A stretch of DNA of 64,000 nt from Mucilaginibacter sp. OK098 (GCF_900142915.1 NZ_FRCM01000001.1:1178001-1242000); one strand, 5' to 3'. Positions 50,276 to 60,342 are shown, counted from the first letter of the stretch. The notes: generated by a model not told the origin, from the sequence alone. Numbers and translations are program-made.

Positions 50276-51520
50276 TCATTTCTTGTGCGGCCCGTTCTTC
50301 AACACCCAATCTGCCACTTTCCTACCAACATCCTGTGCAGAGTTATTCTCAAAAGCATAATGAATTCCGCCATAGATCCGGCTGTAGCCATTCTCAAATT
50401 CAACCGCGCTTAATGATTCAACAACACGGGCAGGCTCACCATCAGTTGTGGTGCGCAGCTCCAAATGATTTTTATCACCAAAAAACTTCTTAAGCACTTC
50501 GTAACCTGCAGTAACTGTTGCGCTATGCCCGCTTGGGTAGCTTGGATGTGCCGGAGTGGTGATCAATGGCGTCCATTTGGTATAGGCTTTAACAGAGCCG
50601 TCCTCCTCAGCATTTAGGGCAGTTACAGGCCTCCATGCTAAATATTTGTATTTTCCGCCCCAAATCTCAATGCGCGCATCAGCTTCGGCAATATCAACCA
50701 AAACAAAAATAAGCGCATTTTCCTCAAGAGTAGTACCATGACTTACAGCCAGTAATCTTGCACCCTCGTTAACGGTAAGCTCCGCATCTTGTTTATAAAA
50801 CTGGGCGATATGAGTTTGATCTTCAGTACGCTTGGTACTTTTGATTTCGCCAAGTTCATTAACCTCGGCTAAAGCTTTTTTATATTCAGTGCTGCCAATT
50901 GCGGGCGGTGGTTCTGGTAAAAATTGTTTGTCGCTTTTTAAAAGGAACGGTTTTACATTCCCCCATTCTACATCAATACCCGGAGCAAATTTGCCGGGCG
51001 TGGGCCGGTACGCTCCTACACCGGGTTTTTCCGGTCCGGCATAAGTTGTAAGCGGACTTGAACCATCATTTGCCCGTAAAACTATAATATCTGCAGCGGC
51101 CGCTGCACCAACTTCACGGCCTGCACTTACCGGGCCGTCTGTTATTCCCTGCAGGCTATTGGTCAATGCGGAATCAAGCGCCGGCCTTTGCGCGGGGAAA
51201 TAATTCACCAGCACATCATGTGCCGCCTGCACCACAGCAGCCTGCGCCGAAGCCGGGCCTGATGGCTCAACGTTATAATGATACGGGGTACCGATATGTT
51301 TAATAGAATTTACAGCATCATAAACCGCAATAGCTTCAACAGCTTCTGTACGACTGGCCAGGTTGCTGTTTTGTTTTGCAATTTTTGTTGCCTTAACGGT
51401 TATAAGGTTCCATTGAACGATAACATCAGCATTCGCCGGTTTTGGCTGCAAGGCAAAGGTGTTATTAATAGATAATATCCCTGTGCCGATAATTGTTGAG
51501 ATAAGTAAAGATCTGTTCAT
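50276..51520 (-). CDS. vanadium-dependent haloperoxidase-family protein
   Basis: 414 residues with a signal peptide-like N-terminus. PAP2/haloperoxidase motifs: KYLAWRPVTALN (Lys/Arg of the phosphate/vanadate site), PSYPSGHSATVTAG (acid-phosphatase signature with active His) and YSRIYGGIHYAFENNSAQDVG (Arg/His). Exported. Family members are haloperoxidases or phosphatases; sequence alone does not decide. Flanked by two identical 33-bp palindromes. Confidence 0.87.
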   Translation of the reverse strand: MNRSLLISTIIGTGILSINNTFALQPKPANADVIVQWNLITVKATKIAKQNSNLASRTEAVEAIAVYDAVNSIKHIGTPYHYNVEPSGPASAQAAVVQAAHDVLVNYFPAQRPALDSALTNSLQGITDGPVSAGREVGAAAAADIIVLRANDGSSPLTTYAGPEKPGVGAYRPTPGKFAPGIDVEWGNVKPFLLKSDKQFLPEPPPAIGSTEYKKALAEVNELGEIKSTKRTEDQTHIAQFYKQDAELTVNEGARLLAVSHGTTLEENALIFVLVDIAEADARIEIWGGKYKYLAWRPVTALNAEEDGSVKAYTKWTPLITTPAHPSYPSGHSATVTAGYEVLKKFFGDKNHLELRTTTDGEPARVVESLSAVEFENGYSRIYGGIHYAFENNSAQDVGRKVADWVLKNGPHKK

Positions 51521-51651
51521 GATAAGCTAAATATTCAACAAATATAATAAAGTATATAATATCTATAGATTTTATAGATATATTTAATAATTTGTTAACC
51601 GTTGATTCATATGATTAAATGATTGCGTTGATTTTTGGAGGAAAGTGAAGA

Positions 51652-51684
51652 AAACTTACGAAGTTTTGAAAACTTCGTAAGTTT
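51652..51684. repeat. 33-bp perfect palindrome (family E), copy 2
   Basis: Base-for-base identical to 50199-50231; stem of 16 bp and a central G. Confidence 0.8.
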
Positions 51685-51707
51685 CACTGCTTGTTATTTG
51701 GTTGGTG

Positions 51708-51734
51708 GGAGACGCGATGCATCGCGTCTCTACG
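51708..51734. repeat. GAGACGCGATGCATCGCGTCTC palindrome (family D)
   Basis: 22-bp perfect palindrome at 51710-51731, with GGGAGACGC and GCGTCTCTAC edges like the family D element at 37950. Confidence 0.7.
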
Positions 51735-51737
51735 ACC

Positions 51738-51810
51738 TTACCGTATCATAATCTGTGAAATCATCAAAAAAATCAGCTTCATCAAAAACATCTGTTAAAA
51801 TCAGTGATCC
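51738..51810. repeat. TCAGCTTCATCAAAA word repeat (family K), copy 2
   Basis: aatctgtgaaatcatcaaaaaaatcagcttcatcaaaaacatctg and ttaaaatcagtgatcc. The PPK2 stop codon lies inside it (51801). Confidence 0.5.
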
Positions 51811-52676
51811 AACAACTTCCTCGCCTCATCCAGTTTTTCCTTCTCCTCTTTTGGCAAAACCGGGTATTTCAAATCAAGGCCTTTTAAAGTTTCCAGTATA
51901 ATAGTTGAGATGGCCAGCCGGGTGAACCACTTTTTATCAGCAGGAATAATATACCATGGACATTGATTAGTCGCAGTTTCTTTTATGGCTTTTTCATAAG
52001 CCTTCATATAATCATCCCAAAACTCCCGTTCCCGGATATCTGCCGACGAAAACTTCCAGTTTCTTTTAGGGTCGTCAATTCGTTTTAAAAAGCGCTCTTT
52101 TTGTTCGTTTTTTGATAAATTCAGAAAAAATTTGATGATCATAGTACCATTACTAACCAAATGTTTTTCAAATGAACGAATGCTTTCATAACGATGATCC
52201 CAAAACGCGCCATCCACTTCCTTAACGGAATCAATTGAGTGAAGATGCTCATTTAGCAACAATTCGGGGTGCACCTTAGTAATCAGCACATTTTCATAAT
52301 GCGACCGGTTATGAACGCCAATGCGCCCACACTCAGGCAAAGCTTTGTAATGCCGCCATAAAAAATCATGGTCCAACTCTTCTACACTGGGTTGTTTAAA
52401 ACTATGCACTTCACAACCCTGTGGGTTTAAGCCCGACATGGTATGCGCTATCGCACCGTCTTTGCCTGCCGCGTCCATGGCCTGGAATATAATGAGTAAA
52501 GAGAACCTGTTATCAGCATACAGTGTTGCAGCTAAATCTGAGGTTTGTTTGATCAGGTCCTGCAATACCGGTTCCGCCTCCTCCTTTTTAAAGCCATCGG
52601 AATAGGCCGGATCAAACTCCTTAAGTGAAAATTTTTCTCCGTCAGTTATTTTAAATTTATTAATTATGCTTTTCAT
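51801..52676 (-). CDS. polyphosphate kinase 2 family protein
   Basis: 291 residues from the ATG at 52676 (a longer start adds no conserved residues). P-loop QAMDAAGKDGAIAHTM at 65-79, then HNRSHYENVLITKVHPE (PPK2 motif) and the lid KNEQKERFLKRIDDPKRNWKFSSADIRER. Uses polyphosphate to phosphorylate nucleotides (AMP/ADP/GDP type unclear). Cytoplasmic. Divergent from the PBP gene by 111 bp. Confidence 0.92.
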   Translation of the reverse strand: MKSIINKFKITDGEKFSLKEFDPAYSDGFKKEEAEPVLQDLIKQTSDLAATLYADNRFSLLIIFQAMDAAGKDGAIAHTMSGLNPQGCEVHSFKQPSVEELDHDFLWRHYKALPECGRIGVHNRSHYENVLITKVHPELLLNEHLHSIDSVKEVDGAFWDHRYESIRSFEKHLVSNGTMIIKFFLNLSKNEQKERFLKRIDDPKRNWKFSSADIREREFWDDYMKAYEKAIKETATNQCPWYIIPADKKWFTRLAISTIILETLKGLDLKYPVLPKEEKEKLDEARKLLDH

Positions 52677-52787
52677 TTTATAAAATTGGTAAATGCAAGT
52701 TAGCTTAAAATTTACCTTCAAAAATTACGTTGTTAATATTTGTTAATTTGCCTATGATTTAGGGCCATAATTTTACATCTTTACCCC

Positions 52788-55121
52788 ATGTTCAGACGGA
52801 TAAAAAACCAATACCTGAGATATTTTTTAATCTTTATCTACTTTGTTGTTATATTTTTCTGCGCCATTGAAATAAATTTCCTTTGGTTGTTTGGTTATTC
52901 GCCTGATATGCACGACATTAAAAACCCAAGCATGTCACTTGCATCCGAGGTTTATTATGCCGATGGAACGCTGATTGGCCGTTATTATAAAGAAAACCGC
53001 TCGCCTGTTGAATTCAAACAGATTTCCCCAAACATCATAAACGCCCTTATTGCTACTGAAGATGTAAGGTTTTATCACCATAACGGAGTCGACTTTTATT
53101 CCTTTTTTACCAGCGTACTTTCAACAGCCTCGGGCGAAAGACGCGGTGGCAGCACCATAACCCAGCAGCTGGCAAAAAACCTTTTCGAAACCCGTAAAAA
53201 GAAATCGCAGGGCTTTATAAAGCATGTTCCGCTTATCCGCACGATTGTTTTTAAATGCAAGGAGTGGCTTACTGCTTTTAAAATTGAACATGTTTACAGC
53301 AAGCAGGAGATCCTTACTTTATACCTCAATACCGTTCCGTTCGGCAACAATACATTTGGTATAAAAACGGCATCGTTAAAGCTGTTTAACAAAACGCCTG
53401 ATAAGGTTAACGCTGATGAATCTGCCACATTGATAGGCATGCTTAAGGCTACATCAACCTATAATCCTATAAATAACCCAAAACATTCGCTCGAAAGGCG
53501 TAATACGGTGCTGGGGCAGATGCTTAAATACAATTACATCAGGAAGGCTGATTACGATACCAGCATCAGCCAGCCTATTAAGCTTGATCTAAGCTATGTT
53601 GAAAATGAAGGCCAGGGCGATTCATACATTCGGCAGGCTGTTGGCCGCTGGCTGAAAAAATGGTTAAAAGAAAATGATTATGACCTTTATGAGGATGGCC
53701 TGAAAATATATACCACAATTGATCCGCGCCTGCAGCAATATGCCGAAGAAGCTGTTGCCGAAAAGATGAAAATGCTGCAAAAACGCTTCAATAACCTTTG
53801 GGGAAACAAAAACCCCTGGCAGGATTTAAACGGAGTTGAAATAAAAGACTTTTTGTTGAAAGCAGAGCAGCATTTACCTATTTATGCAATGCTTCAAAAA
53901 AAGTACGGCAATAATACAGCGCTTATAAATAAATACTTTGAACAGCCCAAACACATGAAAGTGTTTACATGGAATGGCGAAAAGGATACTACATTTTCAA
54001 GCGCCGACTCTATAAAATATTATACCCGCCTGTTAAACACCGGCATGATGACCATGGAACCAACTTCCGGAAAAATAAAGGTATGGGTTGGCGGTATTGA
54101 TTACCGGTATTTTAATTACGACCACGTAAACCAGGCCCGCAGGCAGGCAGGCTCAACATTTAAACCATTTGCTTACTTAACAGCATTGGACAATGGCTTT
54201 AGTCCCTGCGATAAATTTACTGATAAACCTGTATCCATTAAATATACCGATGAGGGCCGCGCGCAGGTTTGGGAGCCCAATAATGCCGATTTTCATTTTT
54301 CGTACCAGGAAATGTCATTGCGCTGGGCTATGGGTAAATCTGTTAATTCTATAACAGCGCAGGTAACAGAAAAGGTTGGCTGGGATAAAGTTGTTGAATA
54401 TGCACATAAGGCTGGCATTGAAAGCCCGTTAAAGGCCATTCCATCTGTATCACTAGGATCAAACGATGTTTCGGTTTATGAAATGGTGAGGGCTTACAGC
54501 ACGTTCCTGAACAAAGGCAAAAAGGTTGATCCTTTGCTGATAACAAAAATAACCGACCAGGATGGCACGGTATTAAAAGAATTTACGCTTAAAGAAGAAC
54601 AGGTGATAAGTGAGGAAACTGCCTGGCTGATGTTATATATGTTCCGCGGAGGCATGGAAGAACCGGGAGGCACTTCACAAGCCTTATGGGAATACCCCGG
54701 CTTATGGAAAAAGAGCAGCAACCAAATAGGTGGTAAAACCGGCACCTCGTCAAAATATGTTGATGGCTGGTATATGGGTATTACAAAGGACCTGGTTACG
54801 GGCGTATGGGTTGGCGACGATGATCGCAGCGTACACTTTACCAGCTCAGAAACAGGCGAAGGCTCGCACACCGCGCTGCCAATATTTGCCCGGTTTATGG
54901 AAAAGGTTTATGCCGATCCGAAATCAGGCTACACTCCCGGCCCTTTCCCTAAACCATGGGTAAAGATCACTAAGAAATACGATTGCCCTTCGCCGCTTCC
55001 GGTGGTTGACTCAGCACAAACAGATAGTTTATTCAGGCCGCTTGATTCATTAAAAGCCCAGCCGGCCGGCCCTCCTGCTGTTACACCAACAATTCCGGAG
55101 ACTAAGGCAACGGATCGTTAA
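52788..55121 (+). CDS. class A penicillin-binding protein (transglycosylase/transpeptidase)
   Basis: 777 residues; N-terminal anchor (YFLIFIYFVVIFFCAIEINF), GT51 domain with Glu91 (ATEDVRFYHHNGVDFYS) and RGGSTITQQLAKNLF, transpeptidase with active Ser456 (AGSTFKPFAY), SVNS motif and KTGT at 650-653. Proline-rich C-terminus. Builds peptidoglycan at the inner membrane. ATG start. Confidence 0.93.
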   Translation: MFRRIKNQYLRYFLIFIYFVVIFFCAIEINFLWLFGYSPDMHDIKNPSMSLASEVYYADGTLIGRYYKENRSPVEFKQISPNIINALIATEDVRFYHHNGVDFYSFFTSVLSTASGERRGGSTITQQLAKNLFETRKKKSQGFIKHVPLIRTIVFKCKEWLTAFKIEHVYSKQEILTLYLNTVPFGNNTFGIKTASLKLFNKTPDKVNADESATLIGMLKATSTYNPINNPKHSLERRNTVLGQMLKYNYIRKADYDTSISQPIKLDLSYVENEGQGDSYIRQAVGRWLKKWLKENDYDLYEDGLKIYTTIDPRLQQYAEEAVAEKMKMLQKRFNNLWGNKNPWQDLNGVEIKDFLLKAEQHLPIYAMLQKKYGNNTALINKYFEQPKHMKVFTWNGEKDTTFSSADSIKYYTRLLNTGMMTMEPTSGKIKVWVGGIDYRYFNYDHVNQARRQAGSTFKPFAYLTALDNGFSPCDKFTDKPVSIKYTDEGRAQVWEPNNADFHFSYQEMSLRWAMGKSVNSITAQVTEKVGWDKVVEYAHKAGIESPLKAIPSVSLGSNDVSVYEMVRAYSTFLNKGKKVDPLLITKITDQDGTVLKEFTLKEEQVISEETAWLMLYMFRGGMEEPGGTSQALWEYPGLWKKSSNQIGGKTGTSSKYVDGWYMGITKDLVTGVWVGDDDRSVHFTSSETGEGSHTALPIFARFMEKVYADPKSGYTPGPFPKPWVKITKKYDCPSPLPVVDSAQTDSLFRPLDSLKAQPAGPPAVTPTIPETKATDR

Positions 55122-55140
55122 TTTATTGAGTATGGGTAAT

Positions 55141-55220
55141 GGTTGATTGAGTTAACTAAGTGAGTGGTTGATTAGGTTAAAATATCATAACTCAGTCAAC
55201 CTAATCCAACTTAATCAACT
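55141..55220. repeat. TTAATCAAC-word inverted repeat (family A), after the PBP gene
   Basis: Left arm ggttgattgagttaac...ggttgattaggtt and right arm ctcagtcaacctaatccaacttaatcaact, reverse complementary around aaaatatcat. Twenty bases beyond the PBP stop codon. Confidence 0.7.
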
Positions 55221-55255
55221 TTTAACTAATTTAGCCTTATTCTATTTATCGCTAT

Positions 55256-58200
55256 ATGAATAAACACCTCCCTTTTTTTATCAGAGCAAAAAGATCCCTC
55301 GTTATATTATTTTTTATAGTTGGTTCGCTGTTGCTTAGTCTCGGGGCCCAGGCACAATATTTCGGGCAAAATAAGGTACGTTATAAAAAACTCAAGTTCC
55401 AGGTTTACAAAACTCCGCATTTCGAGATCTATTATTATCTAAAAAATGATAGCATGATCAAACGTTTTGCGCAGGAAAGTGAGCTTTGGTACACTTTACA
55501 CCAGCAGGTTTTCAGGGATACATTTAAAAAGCCCAACCCTATTATTTTATATGCCGATCATCCCGATTTTCAGCAAACAACAGCTATTGACGGCGAGATT
55601 GACGTGGGTACCGGCGGTATTACCGAAGGATTAAAAAACCGCGTGGTGATGCCGGTTATGGAAACCAACCAGATGACCCGCCATGTTATCGGGCACGAAT
55701 TGGTGCATGCTTTTCAATACCACGCATTACAGGGCGGCGATTCCACCACTTTCGAGAATATAGGCAATTTGCCGTTATGGATGATTGAAGGCATGGCCGA
55801 ATACCTTTCGTTAGGAAAAAAAGACTCCTATACAGCCATGTGGATGCGCGATGCTTATTTAAACCACGATATCCCAACCGTGCGTGACCTAACCGAAAGC
55901 AACAAATATTTCCCTTACCGCTATGGCGAGGCTTTTTGGTCGTTTATTGGGTCAACATATGGCGATACGGTTATTGTGCCTTTCTTTAAAAACACGGCGC
56001 GTTTTGGCTTATCATATGGCATCAGGCGTACTTTTGGCTATGATGACAAAACGCTTTCCAGCCTTTGGAAAAGCTCCATTGAAGCTACTTACAAGCCTTA
56101 CTTAAAAGACACAGCACAGGTGCCGGTCGGTACCAGGATAATTGATGAGCATAATTCAGGTAAAATGAACCTGGCGCCCGCAGTTAGCCCGGACGGTAAA
56201 TACCTGGCCTTTTTATCAGAAAAGAATTTATTTGCCGTCGATCTGTTTTTGGCTGATGCTAAAACCGGGCGAATTATACGAAAGCTTACCAGCAAAGTAT
56301 CAAACACGCATATTGACGAATTTAACTTTATTGAATCTGCCGGTACATGGTCGCCGGATAGTAAAAAGTTTGCCTTTAGCGTATTTAATAAAGGGATCAA
56401 CCGTATGGTGGTGGTTGATGTAGCTTCAGGGAGCATCATCAATGATATTGCAATGGGCAAAGCTGAACAATTCAGCAATCTGTCATGGTCGCCTGATGGA
56501 AAAAACATCGTTTGCCAGGGCCTCGCCGAAGGTCAGGGCGATCTGTATATGTACAATTTCGACACGAAGCAGGTTAAACAGTTAACTAATGATAAGTACA
56601 CCGACTACCAACCAAGTTTTTCAAGAGATGGCAAAAAGATCATTTTCTCGAGCGACAGAACTACTTACGATCAGACCTTATCATACCAGATAACATTTAA
56701 CCTGGCCGAGCTTGATCTTGCTACAGGAAAAGTGACCGACATAAAAGTATTTAACGGTGCAAATAATTTAAATCCGCAGTACTCGTCTGATGGATCGCAA
56801 ATTTATTTCCTGTCAAATCATGATGGCTTTCGTAATATGTACCGCTATACCCCCGCAACCGGTAGCGTTGAGCAGATGACAAACCTATTTACAGGGATTA
56901 GTGGCATAACCGAGTATGCTCCTGCTTTAAGCATTTCTACCAATAACGATATTGTTTATTCGTATTACAATAAACAGAAGTATGTGCTTTACAATGCTAA
57001 GGCAAGTGATTTTAAGGCGCAGCAGGTTAGTGATATAGCCGGTGACTTTGGCGCAGGCATCCTTCCTCCTGCCCGCGCTGTAGGTGTGGATCTGATCAAC
57101 TCTAACTTAAATAATTACCTGGCTTATCCTAAATTACCAACCGACTCCATAAAAACCATCCCTTATAAACCGAAGTTTAAAATGGATTACCTGGCCAGTA
57201 GCGGTATAGGTGCGTCAGTAAGCCAGTATGGTACAGGTTTATCAAGCGGGGTTCAGGGCGTTTTTAGCGATATATTGGGCCGCAACCAGATCTATGCGGG
57301 TTTGGCAGTAAATGGCGAAATCTATGATTTTGGCGGACAATTCACCTACATTAATCAAACAGGCCGCTGGAATATTGGTGGCAGCATCTCGCACATTCCG
57401 TTCCAAACAGCTAATTATAGCGTTGTCAATTCAACATACAAGCCAAACAGTACAACCACTATTCCATCGGTTGAAGAAAGGTATGACCTTATCAGGATCT
57501 TCCAGGACCAGGCTTCGCTGTTCACTTCCTACCCTATTACCAAGAAAACCCGGGTTGAGTTTGGTACGGGCATAGCACATTATTATTACCGCGTAGACAG
57601 ATATAGCACCATTTATGACACGCTTGGAAACATATTGGATTACACCAAAAAACATATTTCCAATAGTCAATATAATTCAGACCCAGCTAATAACGGGTAC
57701 AGCTTAACACCATTTACAATTTTCAATGTGAATACGGCTCTTGTTGGTGATAATTCGTTTTTTGGCGTAGCATCCCCATTAAGCGGTTACCGATATCGCG
57801 TACAGGCAGAATATGATTTTGGCACCTACCGCTTTTTTGCCCCGACCATTGATCTTAGAGAATACCTGCGAGTTGCTCCTGTTACCTTTGCTGCCCGGTT
57901 ATATGGTTACGGGCGCTTTGGTAATACCGGCAACCTGTATCAGTTATATGCCGGCTACCCGTTCCTGATCCGCGGATATGAAGCACAAACTTTTTATAAC
58001 AGGAATGGAAAAACGCTAACAAACGGCTTTACTATAGACCAGCTCTCAGGGAACCGCATTGCTGTAGCAAATTTTGAGGTAAGGCTGCCATTCACAGGTC
58101 CTGAAAAACTGTCACAGTTTAAATCAAAGATCCTGTTTACTGAGCTAAATGCTTTTTTTGATGCCGGTTTAGCCTGGAACTCTGGCGACCAGATAAAATT

Positions 58201-58408
58201 CCAGCAAGCCCCGGACGCTATAGGTAAGGATGCCAATGGACAAACAATTTACAGTCCTACCCAGCGGGTGCCTGCGTTAAGCGCGGGAATTTCGTTAAGG
58301 GTTAACATATTCGGATATTTTGTGCTAGAGCCATACCTGGCAGTGCCGTTTAATCGTACCGACGTTAGTAAACCTGTATTTGGTTTAGGCTTTACGCCGG
58401 GATGGTAG
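55256..58408 (+). CDS. peptidase-like, TolB-propeller and outer-membrane barrel protein
   Basis: 1050 residues. Signal peptide (to about AQA, residue 34); peptidase-MA-like domain with HELVH (His147, Glu148, His151) and WMIEGMAEYLSLG; then about six WD40/TolB-like blades (SPDGKYLAFLS, SWSPDGKNIV, FSRDGKKIIFSS, YSSDGSQIYFLS) over 290-600; then about 400 residues of amphipathic strands ending in FVLEPYLAVPFNRTDVSKPVFGLGFTPGW (barrel, BamA/surface-antigen-like). An unusual single-chain combination. Probably an outer-membrane protein; function unknown. Confidence 0.85.
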   Translation: MNKHLPFFIRAKRSLVILFFIVGSLLLSLGAQAQYFGQNKVRYKKLKFQVYKTPHFEIYYYLKNDSMIKRFAQESELWYTLHQQVFRDTFKKPNPIILYADHPDFQQTTAIDGEIDVGTGGITEGLKNRVVMPVMETNQMTRHVIGHELVHAFQYHALQGGDSTTFENIGNLPLWMIEGMAEYLSLGKKDSYTAMWMRDAYLNHDIPTVRDLTESNKYFPYRYGEAFWSFIGSTYGDTVIVPFFKNTARFGLSYGIRRTFGYDDKTLSSLWKSSIEATYKPYLKDTAQVPVGTRIIDEHNSGKMNLAPAVSPDGKYLAFLSEKNLFAVDLFLADAKTGRIIRKLTSKVSNTHIDEFNFIESAGTWSPDSKKFAFSVFNKGINRMVVVDVASGSIINDIAMGKAEQFSNLSWSPDGKNIVCQGLAEGQGDLYMYNFDTKQVKQLTNDKYTDYQPSFSRDGKKIIFSSDRTTYDQTLSYQITFNLAELDLATGKVTDIKVFNGANNLNPQYSSDGSQIYFLSNHDGFRNMYRYTPATGSVEQMTNLFTGISGITEYAPALSISTNNDIVYSYYNKQKYVLYNAKASDFKAQQVSDIAGDFGAGILPPARAVGVDLINSNLNNYLAYPKLPTDSIKTIPYKPKFKMDYLASSGIGASVSQYGTGLSSGVQGVFSDILGRNQIYAGLAVNGEIYDFGGQFTYINQTGRWNIGGSISHIPFQTANYSVVNSTYKPNSTTTIPSVEERYDLIRIFQDQASLFTSYPITKKTRVEFGTGIAHYYYRVDRYSTIYDTLGNILDYTKKHISNSQYNSDPANNGYSLTPFTIFNVNTALVGDNSFFGVASPLSGYRYRVQAEYDFGTYRFFAPTIDLREYLRVAPVTFAARLYGYGRFGNTGNLYQLYAGYPFLIRGYEAQTFYNRNGKTLTNGFTIDQLSGNRIAVANFEVRLPFTGPEKLSQFKSKILFTELNAFFDAGLAWNSGDQIKFQQAPDAIGKDANGQTIYSPTQRVPALSAGISLRVNIFGYFVLEPYLAVPFNRTDVSKPVFGLGFTPGW

Positions 58409-58416
58409 ATTGAGAA

Positions 58417-58475
58417 AAGATGCAAGAAGTTAAGAGTCAAGATGCAAGAAAGCGGTTAAATAATCTTGACTCTTA
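58417..58475. repeat. TCAAGAATCAAGA-word repeat (family B), copy 3
   Basis: agatgcaagaagttaagagtcaagatgcaag and taatcttgactcttag form an imperfect inverted repeat 8 bases after the preceding stop codon. Confidence 0.6.
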
Positions 58476-58619
58476 GCTTTACAAGTCCGCTTGAAAAGTA
58501 AACAGTTAACATCTGTTATTAAAGAAATACAACCTCGTTTTGAAAGCTGCATTTTTATTATTTAATTGCAACGAAATTAGGTATTGCTTATAGACGCAAT
58601 ATTTACAAATAACCTTATC

Positions 58620-59360
58620 ATGAAAAAAACACTCTTCACAATTGCAATAATAGCAATATGCTATTGCTCATCCCATGCTCAAAACACTTTTCCGTCAACT
58701 GGCAACGTAGGCATTGGCACGACTACCCCTGCAGCAAATTTATCTTTTAAAGATGTTTCTGCAGATACCGGAAATAGCGGAATAACCTGGTATAGCGGGG
58801 CTCCATTAAATTATGGAATATATCGAACTACGGGTTCCTGGACAACCCCAAATTATCAACAAATAGAAATTAGTTGGGATACCGGCATATTATTAAACCC
58901 GGGTACAGCCTTTGGCAAAAGCTACGTGGAAGTAACCGGAGGTGGTCTTCGGGTTACTAATGGTAATGTAGCTATTGGCACAACAGATTCAAAAGGATAT
59001 AAACTAGCCGTAAACGGCAGCGCCATTGCTACTTCAATGACTGTAAAACTTTTTGCCAACTGGCCCGATTATGTTTTCAAACCAACATATCAATTACCCT
59101 CTTTAACCGACTTAAAAACCTATATCGACCAAAACCATCATTTATCCAATGTGCCATCAGCCGCCGAAGTTGAAAAGAACGGCCTTAACCTGGGCGAAAT
59201 GAATAAGGTTTTAGTGCAAAAGGTTGAAGAGTTGACGCTTTATTTGATTGAGCAAAACAAGAAATTGACTGATCAGCAGAAAGCAAATCAATTACAGCAA
59301 AAGCAAATTGACGAATTGAAAAAAAGCCTTGATAATCTGAATCATAGAAAAACTAAATAA
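58620..59360 (+). CDS. tail-fibre-like secreted protein 1
   Basis: 246 residues from the ATG at 58620; signal peptide [34 protein letters not shown] motif (head repeat, about 27-40), a variable middle, then the conserved C-terminal unit: [49 protein letters not shown] and a coiled coil ([35 protein letters not shown]). The next gene is a paralogue. Bacteroidota proteins of this type are often called tail-fibre-like; role unknown. Confidence 0.8.
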   Translation: MKKTLFTIAIIAICYCSSHAQNTFPSTGNVGIGTTTPAANLSFKDVSADTGNSGITWYSGAPLNYGIYRTTGSWTTPNYQQIEISWDTGILLNPGTAFGKSYVEVTGGGLRVTNGNVAIGTTDSKGYKLAVNGSAIATSMTVKLFANWPDYVFKPTYQLPSLTDLKTYIDQNHHLSNVPSAAEVEKNGLNLGEMNKVLVQKVEELTLYLIEQNKKLTDQQKANQLQQKQIDELKKSLDNLNHRKTK

Positions 59361-59377
59361 CAATAACATTTCTCGAT

Positions 59378-60322
59378 ATGAAAACCTTCATAATCACAAC
59401 CATAACATTTTTAGCATTTTCAATAACCTGTAATGCACAATGGACCCTTACCAGCGGTAATATTTACACCACAACACTAACAAACAATGTGGGTATTGGC
59501 ACTAGCACCCCTGCTGCAAAACTTGATGTAAACGGGGCTCAGAGGCTAAATGGAGATCTGACATTTGCTGCCGATGTAACAGCATATTTAATTCATGGCC
59601 CGGGAAATGGGGGTGCAATACGTATCCGTTCAAATATTGTCAATGCAGTTGATAGAAATGTGCAGTTTGGTCGTATAGACAATAATGGTACATGGGCCAG
59701 CTTTATGACAGTTGATCAAACCGGTTATGTGGGTATTGGAACAACAACCCCTGGTGTCCCGTTCCATATTGTTAAATCTCCTGCTGCTTTTACCGATATT
59801 CCGGTGCAGGAATGGGATCCTTCTATTACCGGATACAACTTAACCTTGTCGAATTATAACAGCGTACATGGTATTGATTATAGATTTACTCAACTCACTA
59901 ATGGTGTTCCGTCTTCTGTTTTAACATTTCAGGGCGGTAATGTAGGTATCGGAACTGTCAATCCCGATACAAAATTAGCGGTACAAGGCACTATCCACTC
60001 TACTTCAGTTGTAGTTGATAACCTCGTGCCCACTCCTGATTACGTTTTTAAAAGCGATTATAAATTGCCAACATTATCTGAAATAAAAACCTACACAGAT
60101 AAAAACCACCACCTGCCGGGCGTGCCAGCCGCCGCCGAAATGGAAAAGAATGGCATTAACCTGGGCGAGATGAACATGACGCTATTGAAAAAAGTAGAGG
60201 AACTTACGCTGTATCTGATTGAAAAGGATAAAAACGATCAAGTACAAAAAGCCGCGATAACATCTCTTCAGGATCAAATCAGCCAATTAAAAACACAAAT
60301 AAATTCACAACAGCGTAAATAA
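59378..60322 (+). CDS. tail-fibre-like secreted protein 2 (paralogue)
   Basis: 314 residues; signal peptide MKTFIITTITFLAFSITCNAQ. Three VGIGT motifs ([46 protein letters not shown]) and the same C-terminal unit (PDYVFKSDYKLPTLSEIKTYTDKNHHLPGVPAAAEMEKNGINLGEMN) plus coiled coil. 17 bp after the first gene; operon likely. Differs from paralogue 1 mainly in a longer middle. Confidence 0.8.
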   Translation: MKTFIITTITFLAFSITCNAQWTLTSGNIYTTTLTNNVGIGTSTPAAKLDVNGAQRLNGDLTFAADVTAYLIHGPGNGGAIRIRSNIVNAVDRNVQFGRIDNNGTWASFMTVDQTGYVGIGTTTPGVPFHIVKSPAAFTDIPVQEWDPSITGYNLTLSNYNSVHGIDYRFTQLTNGVPSSVLTFQGGNVGIGTVNPDTKLAVQGTIHSTSVVVDNLVPTPDYVFKSDYKLPTLSEIKTYTDKNHHLPGVPAAAEMEKNGINLGEMNMTLLKKVEELTLYLIEKDKNDQVQKAAITSLQDQISQLKTQINSQQRK

Positions 60323-60342
60323 GTATACCATTATTATAATTT

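Larger units (their letters stand above)
51521..51800. other. 280-bp intergenic region with palindromes
   Basis: Holds the second 33-bp palindrome (51652-51684), a perfect GAGACGCGATGCATCGCGTCTC palindrome (51710-51731, family D) and the family K words (51738-51810). 51521-51640 is A/T-rich (tatagatatattta), the haloperoxidase promoter side. Confidence 0.55.

Noticed and set aside
421..55220. CRISPR arrays
   Set aside because: The word repeats are degenerate, lack unique spacers of constant length and no cas genes are present.
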